From assembly GCA_013398955.1 (NCBI GenBank), contig VWPU01014840.1:1-64000 (forward strand): a DNA stretch of 64,000 bases, given 5' to 3'. The notes below the pieces were generated by a model. It saw only the letters and a list, made by a program, of their open reading frames with translations. It did no database searches and had not been told where the DNA came from. Made by a program: the position numbers and the translations under genes. Shown here piece after piece: positions 1 through 9,900 of the stretch. The number at the start of each line of letters is the position of its first letter. Positions within the stretch are counted from its first letter, which is position 1. The DNA is from Callaeas wilsoni (taxonomy: Eukaryota > Chordata > Aves > Passeriformes > Callaeidae).

Positions 1-1110
1 AAAGAAAGAAAAAAAGAAAGATGGATGGGGGGTGGGGGACAGGGGGAGAGTGATAGGGGTTAGGTGGAAGCATATCATGCATCCGAGGGTCCCAATGATG
101 TCTGGTTGCTCCCCTCCATCTGGTCTTCTTGGTGGTGAGGGTCCCCCGCTGTCGCTGCCATGCTGTGCCATGCCACGCTGAAGAGTATAGGATCCAGTGG
201 ATTAATATACACTTTGGGCAGGTGGGAATGCCCACGTGCCTCCCTTGCAGGGGGCCAGTTTGACACTGTCCCTTGCAACACTGAAGGTCTGTTGCATCAT
301 GCTGCAGCGCTCTGGTGCAGGGTCTGGGGATCCCTTTTGAGTGGGGGGCCCTTTGATGGGCCATGACATCCCCTCTGCTGTGGATAAGCTCTTTCCCCCG
401 GTGAAGGGCCCCTCAGCTGGGCTCCTCTGCACAGAGGAGGGTGGGTGTTCACTGCACCTCTGACCAGAGGCCTTTCCAACACACACCCAAAGCCTCTCTC
501 TCCACCCTTTGGTGTGAGGGTCTGTGCGAGCCTGGCAGCTGATAGCCCTGGTCTCCTCCCCAAAGGTATTCGGCTTGTGCTTTGTGAATGTCCCCATCCC
601 TGAGTTGTTACTTGTCTTCATCAGTGAACAGTGTAGGGCCTCTTAGAGCCCCATTCAGGATATGGTAGTCTTCTCTGCACCTTCTGTAATACAGTTTTGC
701 TGTAATAGGCAAAAGTCTTTCATGAAAATGTTTGTCATAAATTATAACATTCAATCTCAGACACCTGCCTACCAGCGTTACACTTTGTAACCCATTCTCT
801 CCTGTCACCATCACCATTTGTCCTGTAGGCTGACATCAGTGAGCTTTTAAGCCACTTGGCCCTAGATTTTTCCCCAGAACTCCTTTTTAAAAATTATCTG
901 TTTCACAAATTACTCTATTTAAAATTAATCCTATCTCAAAGCTGAGGACTTGAAAAGAAGCATTGGCATTGTCCTTGCCCTATTTCCAGAGCCCTCTGCC
1001 GCATCACTTTTGACACAGCAGTGTTTCAGATTTGCAGTGCCAGCAGGAAATTTGCAGGCGGTTTTAAAAGGCTCAAGGGAGTGCAAGAGACCCCAGAGCA
1101 CAATGAACAG
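1..1110. other. intergenic DNA, no gene recognised
   Basis: The stretch opens with a short purine-rich A/G simple repeat (about 1-60). Open frames on both strands between 75 and 620 have no recognisable domain and overlap each other in several frames, which suggests chance. The GC-rich composition of 60-600 and a TATA-like string near 208 would also fit an old LTR or other repeat, but I could not identify a family. Confidence 0.5.
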
Positions 1111-1219
1111 GGGCATGGTGTGGCAGTGAGGGCGTGGCACTGAGGATGTGACACAGCAGTGAGGGCATGGCGTGGCAGTGAGAGCAAGAGTGTGCTATGA
1201 GGGCATGGCACGGCAGTTC
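1111..1219 (+). repeat. 19 bp minisatellite, about six units
   Basis: Units starting at 1111, 1130, 1144, 1163, 1182 and 1201 share the core GGGCATGGCGTGGCAGTGA. Five are 19 bp and one (1130-1143) has lost 5 bp. It lies just upstream of the recognisable CR1 ORF1, so it may be part of that element's 5' region or a separate local expansion. Confidence 0.75.
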
Positions 1220-1391
1220 CCAGGGCAGTTCATGCAGACCAGACAGGCAGGAAGGGTGGAGCCACCCTCCTGGTGGTGGGTTGTGTGTAAGGTGGCTAGG
1301 GTCTTTTGGCTGGGTTGTAGGGTATTTTTGTTTTTTTCCAGCAATGGTTTACAAATGACCAAAAGCCATTGCTGCTGCTGCCAGCAAGAGT

Positions 1392-1580
1392 GTGCTAACC
1401 CAAACAGAACCCCCCAGGAAGGATGCAGCTGTCCAGGCCCCTGGATGCGGAGAGGGTCTGAGCCTGATGTTAGTGCCAGAGGGCAGTGCAAAAGACACCT
1501 GCATGCAGTGTGAGCAGGTGAATAATCTGCTCTGTCTAGTGGCAGAGCTTAAGGAAGAAGTGGATAGGCTAAGGAATTAG
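1392..1580 (+). pseudogene. CR1 ORF1 N-terminal remnant
   Basis: A 62-codon open segment contains CMQCEQVNNLL followed by VAELKEEVDRLRN. This is the cysteine-pair plus coiled-coil signature of CR1 ORF1, a nucleic-acid-binding protein made from the first cistron of the element. The frame is closed right after this motif, so no full ORF1 product can be made. Its start codon is arbitrary. Confidence 0.7.
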
Positions 1581-1994
1581 GGAGAGCGAAACAGAAGGAA
1601 ACTGGTGACGTTACACCCTTCCAACCCTGAGAGAAGCTCAGCAGAAGGAGACCTAGTAGATGATGGGGAATGAAAACAGATCCCTACTTGAGGAGGTAGT
1701 AAAATTCCCTCCCAACCTCCATCACCTTCCAAGGTGCCTTTACAAGAATAGGTACAAGGCCCTGGACCCAGAAAGTCACGCAAATGACAGTAAAGAAAAA
1801 AATCTGTCTGGAGAGTCTCCCAGTTGCATTTCATCTGTCAGATGGATCACAACTTCAAGTATTAAAAAGAAAGGAAGGGTAGTTGTGGTAGGTGTCTACC
1901 TTAACAAAGGGCTCTATATGTTGACTGGACCCATCCCACAGGGAAATCCATTGCCTCCCTGGGGCTCAGGTATGGAATATCACCAGGACACTCC

Positions 1995-2375
1995 CTGAAC
2001 TAATTCAGCCCTCTGATTATTGCCCACTGCTGGTTGTCCAGGCTGGCAATGATGAGGCTGACAAGAAGAGCACTAAGGTAATTAAAAAGGACTTCAAGTC
2101 TTGGGGTCAATTGGTTGATGGGACAGGAGTGCAGGTGGTGTTCTGCTCAGTTCCTTCAGTAGCAGGGATGAATTATGAAAGGAACAGGAAAATCCACATT
2201 ATTAATGAGTGGCTTAAGGGCTGGTGCCAACAGCAGAATTTTGGGGATTTTTTGATCATGGGGCAACTTTTACAGCAACAGGCCTGCTAGAGTTAGATGG
2301 GCTCCATCTATTTAACAGGGGCAAAAGGATTCTAGCCCATGAGTTGGCAGGGCTCATTCAGAGGGCTTTAAACTA
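1995..2375 (+). pseudogene. CR1 ORF1 esterase-like domain remnant
   Basis: In one plus frame the segment reads SDYCPLLVVQAGNDEAD, then GVQVVFCSVPSVAGMNYERN and INEWLKGWCQQQNFGDF. This order matches the SGNH-hydrolase-like domain known in the ORF1 of some CR1 elements, with GND in place of the family's GTND block. Stops appear after about 2285. Presence of this domain shows the insertion began well upstream of ORF2. Confidence 0.7.
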
Positions 2376-2378
2376 GGT

Positions 2379-3033
2379 TTGGAGGGGGAAGGGGATGAAA
2401 CCAGGCACTCCAGAGATGAGCCCAAGGGTGGTAAGCCAGAGTCAGGGCTGAAATCAACAGCTCAGATGAAGTGCATGTACACTAATGCACACAGCATGGG
2501 TAACAAACAAGAGGAGCTGGAAGCCACAGTACAGCAAGAGAGCCCCGATGTAGTCACCATCACAGAAATGTGGTAGGTGACTCACATGACTGGAGCACTG
2601 CAATGGATGGCTAAAAGCTCTTCAGGAGAGACGGACAAGGGAGAAGAGGTGGAGGACTGGTTCTGTATATAACGGAGGCTCTTGATGCTCTAGAACTTGA
2701 GATTAATGACAATAAGGTCGAGAGCCTATGGGTAAGAATTGGGGAAGACCAATGAGGCCAATATCCTGGTGGGAGTCTGTTACAGACCACCCAGTCAGGA
2801 TGAAAGGGCAGATGAATTATTCTATAAGCAGCTGGAGGATGTTTCAAGATTGCCAGCCCTTCTTCTTTTAGGAGACTTTAACCTGCCAGATATCTGCTGG
2901 GAACTCAACACAGCAGAGAAGAGGCAGTCTAGGAGATTCTTGGAGTGTATGGAGGACAACTTCCTGTCACAGCTGGTGAGCAAGTCTACCAGGGGTGAGG
3001 CTCTGCTAGACCTGCTCTTTACAAACAGAGTAG
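2379..3033 (+). pseudogene. CR1 ORF2 endonuclease domain, 5' part, broken
   Basis: The frame from 2379 contains AHSMGNKQEELEATVQQESP and ITEMW, the start of an APE-type endonuclease. After a frame break it continues in 2739-3044 with [14 protein letters not shown] and the conserved [11 protein letters not shown] block. The domain nicks target DNA for target-primed reverse transcription in intact elements. It is split by the LTR that begins at 3034 and also by frameshifts near 2576-2739. Confidence 0.82.
3028..3033. repeat. left target-site duplication GAGTAG
   Basis: Identical to 3612-3617 across the LTR. Together the two copies define the insertion point inside the CR1 endonuclease region. 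Confidence 0.8.
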
Positions 3034-3611
3034 TGTTGCAGTGACCCAGACTATCTTGGGTGATTCAGAATGGGTTCATTTCACTGCACCAGGCTCTGCC
3101 TCAGAGGATGGGATCAAAGAAGAGTCCACAGCATAAAAATTCTTAACCCCTGAGGTCACCTGTGCCTGCCTCCTCTCTTTGTTTCAGAGATTCAGGCCTC
3201 TCACAGGTCAGTGTGTTTCAAGATTATCTTCAGCTGTACTACCATTTGTAACTTAGGCTAAGTTCTTCCCCTGAGCTATTTCTATTAGTTCTTTGTCACG
3301 CGTGTCACCTTTGGATTGGCTATCTCTATTATACCTCTCTCACTTTGTAACCCTATAAAAACATGTAACCAAAGAGTTAAGGGGTCTTTCTGTGAGCTCC
3401 CCTTCAAGAAAATAAACTTGGAATAAAGCTACAAGAATTCCAACTCTTTCCTCCTTGTCTTTGCTCCTGCCGAACTAAAGCCCAGAGACTGCTTGTTGCA
3501 AACGGCTTCGGGCCAAGAAGTGACCCTATCTCGACCAGACGCCGCTATCCTGTCAGGGTGGCTGCCTGGGTCGACAGGCCAAGCCAGAGCAAAGCAGCAG
3601 GCAGTGCGGCA
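3034..3611 (+). mobile_element. solo LTR of an endogenous retrovirus, inserted in the CR1
   Basis: The 578 bp insert starts TGTTGCAG and ends GTGCGGCA, the TG...CA ends of a retroviral LTR. It is flanked by the direct repeat GAGTAG at 3028-3033 and 3612-3617, a 6 bp target-site duplication typical of class II (ERVK-like) integration. A TATA-like CTATAAAAA lies at about 3351 and AATAAA-type poly(A) signals at about 3409-3426, giving plus orientation. CR1 endonuclease coding resumes directly after the second GAGTAG. No internal viral genes are present. Confidence 0.85.
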
Positions 3612-3617
3612 GAGTAG
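3612..3617. repeat. right target-site duplication GAGTAG
   Basis: Second copy of the 6 bp duplication, next to the terminal CA of the LTR. CR1 sequence continues from here. Confidence 0.8.
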
Positions 3618-5293
3618 GGCTGCTGGGACATGTGGTGGTTGAAGGCTGTCTGGGGTACAGTGACTATAAAATAATAGAGTTCTCAATATTCAGTGAAACA
3701 AGGAGGGGTATCAACAAAACTTCCACACTGGACTTATTCGACCTATTCAAGAGACTGATGCAGAGAGTGCGTTGGGAGACACCCCTTAAAAACAAATGGG
3801 TCAGGAAAGATGGACACATTAGGGTGATAAGGGAGATGGCAGAAGAGCTTGCCAAGTCACTCTCCATCATTTACCATCAGTCCTGGCTCACCAGAGAGGT
3901 CCCAGATGACTGAAAGCTGGCCGGTGTGATGCCCATCCATAAAAAGGAATGAAAGGAGGATCCAGGAAACTATGGGGCTGTCAGCCTGACCTTGGTGCCT
4001 GGCAAGACTGTGGGTCAGGTCATCTTGATGGCAGTCACACAGCACCTACAGGATGGCTGAGGGATCAGACCCAGCCAACATTTAGGAGAGGCAGGTCCTG
4101 CCTGATCAACCTGATCTCCTTTTATGACCAGGTGACCTGCCTGTGGATGCAGGGAATGCTGTGGATGTTGTCTGCCTGGACTTCAGTAGAGAATTTGACA
4201 CTGTCTCCCATGGCACACTCCCAGAAAAGCTGGCAGCCCACGGCTAGGACAGGTGCACTCTTCACTGGATTAAGAACTGGCTGGATGGCCGGGCCCAGAG
4301 AGTGGTGGTGAATGGTGCCACATCCAGTTGGTGGCCAGTCACCAGTGGTATCTCCCAGGGATGGGTGCTGGGGCTAGTCCTGTTTAACATCTTCAAAGGT
4401 GATCTGGATGAGGGGATTGAGACCACCATTAGCAATTTGCAGATGACACTGAGTTGGGTGCCAGTGTCAATCTCCTGGAGAGTAGGAGGACTCTGCAAAG
4501 GGACCTGGACAGGCTGGATAGATGGGCCGAATCCAGTGATATGGGGTTTATGAAGTCTAAGTGCCGAGTCCTGAACTTTGGCCACAACAACCCCCTGCAG
4601 CGCTACAGGCTGGGGACAGAGTGGCTGGACAGTACTCAGGCAGAAAGGGACCTGGGGGCACTGGTTGACAGCCGACTGAACATGAGGCAGCAGTGTGCCC
4701 AGGTGGCCAAAAAGGCCAATGGCATCCTGGCCTCTATTAGAAACAGTGTGGCCAGCAGGAGCAGGGAAGTCATTCTTCCCGTGTACTCGGCACTGGTGAG
4801 GCCCCACCTCAAGTGCTGTGTCCAGTTCTGGGCCCCTCAGTTTAGGAAGGACGTTGAGACACTTGAACACATCCAGAAAAGGGCAACAAGGCTGGTGAAG
4901 GGTCTAGAACACCAGCCCCATGAAGAACGGCTGAGGGAGCTGGGGGCGCTCAGCCTGGAGAAGAGTAGGCTCAGGGCAGACCTTATCACTCTCTACAACT
5001 CCCTGAAAGGTGACTGTAGTCAGGAGGGGGTTGGTCTCTTCTCCCAGGCAAACAGCGACAGGACAAGAGGACACAGTCTTAAGCTGCGTCAGGGGAGGTT
5101 TAGGCTGGACATTAGGGAAAGGTTCTTCACAGAAAGAGTGGCTGGGCATTGGAATGGGCTGCCCAGGGAGGTGGAATCACTATCCCTGCAGGGGATAGTT
5201 TACCAAATTGCAAAGGCCTGGGAGATGATGTACATCCAGTCACCTGGTTCAGTTGGAAGCTGGGTATCACAGCAATTTACTGGTTACCTGTGA
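3618..5293 (+). pseudogene. CR1 ORF2, end of endonuclease plus reverse transcriptase
   Basis: After the LTR the endonuclease resumes with GCLGYSDYKIIEFSIF (about 3644-3690). RT blocks follow in shifting frames: VVCLDFSREFDTVSHG-like coding (about 4165-4210), [16 protein letters not shown] (about 4340-4390) and FADDT (about 4437-4451). From 4454 a 279-codon frame stays open and carries the C-terminal RT region: [69 protein letters not shown] and [10 protein letters not shown]. The last about 25 codons after LPREV do not look like CR1, so the element probably ends near 5215. Confidence 0.85.
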
Positions 5294-6219
5294 TTACCTC
5301 TAGCAGTCATCAAGTAATACATTGGTCATACCAACTGCTGTGATAGAAAAATTTGGTGTATTAAATGTCCAGTTGTAAAAGTACTTAAGGTAATTCTTTA
5401 ATGTTTATGATGACCTGGCATGATGGACTTCTGAAATTTAATAACTCTACCAAATGGGCTTCTTGGAGCTAGCTACAGCTTTCTCCTGAATGCTTAATAA
5501 CAAACATAGAGGGAAATATCTTAAAAATATAAAATGCAGAAGATAGCAATGAAATATTCTGGCTTATTTGGTAGAACAAGAACTATAGCCAGACTGGAAG
5601 AGCATGAAAAGCTCTTGTGCAGCTGACAGTCTGGATAATACCTTTTCACTCTCGTTTTCTGGACTTGTGTACTAGGGATAAGCTTTAGCAGGCACTGTGT
5701 ATGATTGTTTGCTATTAATCCCAAAACCAGCAGAACAACTGAGGTGCTGAAGTCAGCTGTTTCTGGTTTAGCAGCAAAAGCAGCACAGAAGATCTGACTT
5801 CATTATTGTCTTCACATGAGGGACAATGCTGAGCAGAGATGTGTTCTCAAACAAAACTGTCCATGCTCTACTCCTGACCTTGTGAATCAGGTATCCTGCT
5901 TGGTCTCTGGTCTAGATTACAGCAGTTTTGGGTCACAGAGCTTCACATGTGAGTTTTCTAATCTGACTTGTTTGACTGTCCTGTCTGCAGCATATGTACA
6001 ACTAAATCCCCATCATGCTGCATTGCAACCTTCCTGAAAAAGCATTTCAAAATCATTTAAATGGGTTTTAGAGAAAGACTGTTCTTCTTAGTGAGATGAC
6101 TGTTTATAATGCTGATGGGCACTTCTTTGTACAGAGCCCAGTAAGTCCATTTGGTCCCATCTTTCCACGTGCTTCTTCCTTTGGCCTTCTTCTTGTTATA
6201 GGCTTCATCCCATGAGGTA
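5294..6219. other. intergenic DNA, nothing recognised
   Basis: AT-rich single-copy-looking sequence between two CR1 copies. Short frames at 5521-5724 and 5816-6037 have no domain and no splice context that I can support. Confidence 0.5.
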
Positions 6220-6985
6220 TTTGCATGCATTGATCAGGTTCTACTTGAGCTTTCCCTTTTCAAGGCTAAAAAGCTGCATCCCTCTCAGCCTCTTATCTAA
6301 TGCCAGATGCTCCAAACTTTTAATGATTTTAGTTGCCCTTCTCTGAACTCATGGTAGTATGTCCATTTCTCTCTCACAGTGGGGAACTCAGAACTGGACA
6401 CAGCAGTCCAGTTGTGGCCTTGCAGAGCTGAGCAGAGGGGAAGGCTCAGCACCCTCGACCTGCTAGCCATGACCTTCATGCAGCTCTACCTGCTGTTGGC
6501 TGCCTTTGCTGCACAGCCCATTACTGGCTCCTGGGTAACCTTTTGTCCATAGCAGTGCAGCTCCTCTCCTGCACAGCTGCTTTCCAGCCAGCTGGCCCCA
6601 TTGTGTACCGGTATATAAGGTTATTCCTTCCAGATGCAGAACTTTCACTTCCCTTTGTTCAACTTAATGAGATTCCTGTTGGTCTGCTCTCCACAGTGTC
6701 TAGGTGCTTGTGGGTGGCAGCCCAACTATCTGTTGTATCAGCCACTTATCTCTGAGGTTTGTTATCTGCTGCAAAGTTTCTGGGAGTGCTCTCTGGTCCA
6801 TGACCGAGGTCAGTAATGCAGCTGTTAGTACTGATCCTACACTAGCCCCTGGGGTGTACCATTAGTGCCTGACCTCCAGCAGGGCCTCACATGGCCAATC
6901 ACGGCTCCCTGGGAGTTCCTAGCCATTTGGAACACCTTGCTGTCTGCTTCTCTGGTCCGCTCCTCCACAGCTGGTCTGGGAGGAT
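6220..6985 (-). mobile_element. CR1 LINE fragment, reverse orientation
   Basis: Read on the plus strand the segment follows the antisense CR1 ORF2 consensus in order: the Leu-rich C-terminal region (about 6245-6300), GGGGAACTCAGAACTGGAC (about 6380), CCTCGACCTGCTAGCC (about 6453), and the CCCTGGGGTGTACC block next to the RT active-site region (about 6847). The element therefore lies on the minus strand, with its 3' part at the left. Many substitutions and small deletions mark it as old. Both ends are approximate. Confidence 0.8.
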
Positions 6986-9900
6986 TTGCATATCCAGAGA
7001 TACGCAGCCTAAACCTTGAGTTTCAGAGTCTGAGCTCTTCGTATGCAGTGATACTGAAACCAAACCTCTCAAGAATTAAGCCCCATGATGCACCAAAATG
7101 CTGTGTGTATATAAAAAAGCACAGCTGGGTCTCAGCTCCTGAGCAGGAATATTTGTTTAGTATGTGTTCATATGAAATTCACTCTTGGAAGCCAAATGCA
7201 TTTAAATTATTTTAACAGTTCATACATATGGCACACTATATAGTGAGGGCTTTCTTTACAAAGGTTCTGTGCATGAATGCTTGGAAACTGCAAGTGAGGT
7301 TAAGGGTTGTATTCTATGTCAGCCCAAAACTGACCAGTGAATTGTATTACACAATTCTTCTTTCAAAAGGCTAAATACTTGAATGCAGTTAATGATCTTT
7401 CCCAAAACATGTACAGTTTGACAAGACAATACCAAAAGCAGAGAGCACATTAATTTGTATTCCTCTTTTAAAAGTGGGCAGCTGGAAAAATGGAGATAAA
7501 ATAGGTTGTTTTCAGAGGATGCCACTAACTATGCATAATCTTTTGGATCCTCTGACAAGGTCCTAATCACGAAACTCTTTCTTAAGGCAGAAATTAACAG
7601 CTGAGAGCTGAGCCAAGTGCACTGCACTGGTGGGTGGGCTGGAGACAAGGATAAGGCTGGAACTGAAGCTGTTTACAAAACAGATTTCAACAAAATGCCT
7701 CTCGCTGAGTCCCAGTACAAGCGCATTGAGAGGAGAAAGTGAAGGTTTAAATAGCTTTATATAACAAAAAACAAGTTTCTGCCTACCAGGGTAAGTAAAA
7801 AATTCTAAAAATGAAGTTCCTTGAAATAAGCTTATGATGGAATCAGCTCAGTCCATCAGATGCTGGACTAGGAACAATGAGAGTTGAGACACGGGTTTTC
7901 TTTACTATTGCAACACTCTAGTCAAGTCATTGCATCAGATTCCCCATTTAGACAGAGGCCACAGCAATGCTTAATATGTTAATAGAATCTTTTTATGACA
8001 AATATATTTGGGTTTACCTTTTGTACCTTTACAGGGCCCTAGGTTTAAACCTGTTTGACTGCAAAGAAACTTACATCAGCCTAGCTGAAATTCTAGTATT
8101 GATTTCTCTACTGCATCTCTCTCCCAGCAGCTGTTTACACTGAGTCCTGCCTGTTTATTATTATTAATACTTATTAATTTATATTTGCCACTGATATTAG
8201 CTGAAAGCTTAGAACACTAGGAGCATATGAGTTAGGAGCAACACTGTCTTTCATTTCTTTTATTGTTTCGGAAGTGGTTGTTTCACTTTCTAAATGTAAA
8301 AAAAACCCCTGGAATGTGTTTTTGCAAATGCCTTCTACAGCATCAGACTGACTTTTCTTCTGCCTTGAATCATTGACCAAAACTATTTACTGCAAAGATA
8401 TCCATCATGCACATGAGCTCAAAGAAGCCATAGAAAAACACTGAGGCATCTGTGACTATTGTAAACTGAAGCAGTGTAAATGTTATGTTAAATTCCAAAC
8501 CATACAAACACAGCTGGGCCAAGCCTTTCTCTCCCTTTCCAGAGCGTTGGTGAAACGCAGTAATTTAGTACCCCGGGATGCCTTTTCTTCCGCAGATCTC
8601 TTGTTCTAGGCATGTTCCAACTGCACTTGTGCATGAGAAGTTGCTGTCTATCATGTCATCACACCATGAGAAAAAACTCTAAAGAATTAATCTCTTGATG
8701 CTGCTCACTGACATACAGAGGGAACTCAACGCAGGGCTGGCAGCATTCCTGCTGACATGTTCCCATGTCTTACGTTCAATTCAGAGTTGAACAAGAAGTC
8801 ACTACACATAGTCCTTTGAATACTGAAAGGCAACAGAGAGGAAACTGAGCCATTTAAATGTTATTGGTAGAAACCTATATGCAAATTCTAAAGAGGGTTA
8901 CATTGTCAAATACACACAAAATTAGCTTGAGTAACCAGAAACAGGGATGTTGCTTAAAACATAAATGTTGACTAACAGCAGGTGGGCATTCAGTATCAGA
9001 TGACTCCATCTTCCTGCACAGTCTGCACCATAGGTATGGATACCACAGACCTGCATATCAGAATTTTTTCGTAAGTCCTTTCACGCCTCTTGGAAGGCAA
9101 ATGAACAGGGCATTTCCATGATATTGGCTGCAGAATAAGGGTCTAGACTCAACAATATAGGATTCACATGATTTTTTTTCAGGGGGTGGTTCTGGTGTAG
9201 GGTTTGTATCTGGTTTTTAACTTCAAACAGCCGTCTATCAGACTTTAGCATAAAGCATATTGGCTACACCATAAATACTAAAGTCAAAGCCAGCATATAC
9301 TTTTTGTTCTTCTGGAAACGATGAATTAGCTAGTGGGTTACAATTCAGTGAGTAAAGGAAGTCCTTACAGAAAACTTTTTCCACTTGTAATTACAACATT
9401 ATGGACCTAATTAATCATTTTGTAAAAAAATTTTGCTCCAATCTGACTGCAGTAGAATTTGTCACACTGCTCAGTACAGGGAGCCTCATTGTGTTGTATT
9501 TCACATTCATATAAAACTGCAGCTATTGCACCGAAGTTCATCTGAGTCCCAAAGACATTAAACTGCCTTCATGAAGGATATTTCAGGACTATAGAAGATT
9601 TAGAAAGATATGCCAAGCCTAAAAATCATTGTGAGGAAAGAGCCTACTCTCCAGCTCTTACAGATATCAATCCCAGTCCTCGAATATTAGTAAAGTTTTG
9701 TGTCATTAAAATTTCCTCTTGCTTGCAAACCAAGAAAGCTGTATTTATCTACCTAGTAAAAATAAATTTAAAGGGCTCCATTACACAAATATACAAAGAG
9801 CAACCTGAGGTCAAAAGTGAGGGACTACACCCACCACTTAGGGAGGCCTGATTCTTCACATCAGCCAGGGAAAGGGTCATTGCACTGACCCACATCAGGC

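Larger units (their letters stand above)
1220..5215 (+). mobile_element. CR1 LINE, nearly full length, decayed and interrupted by a solo LTR
   Basis: This is a chicken-repeat-1 type non-LTR retrotransposon on the plus strand. Domains appear in the expected order. ORF1 debris (about 1390-1580) includes CMQCEQVNNLL and a coiled-coil-like ELKEEVDRLR. An SGNH-esterase-like part of ORF1 follows (about 2000-2375, with LLVVQAGNDEAD and INEWLKGWC). The ORF2 endonuclease comes next (about 2379-3033, resuming at 3618). The reverse transcriptase runs from about 3950, with a FADD catalytic-box equivalent at about 4437-4450. An intact C-terminal frame follows at 4454-5293. Frameshifts and stops occur throughout, so it is not active. 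Most bird CR1 copies are strongly 5' truncated, so keeping ORF1 is uncommon. The exact ends are uncertain: the usual 3' octamer tail is not seen, and similarity fades near 5215. Confidence 0.88.

Noticed and set aside
202..621. 139-codon minus-strand frame
   Set aside because: Three overlapping frames of similar length in the same GC-rich block, with no domain, no splice partner and no coding bias that I can see.
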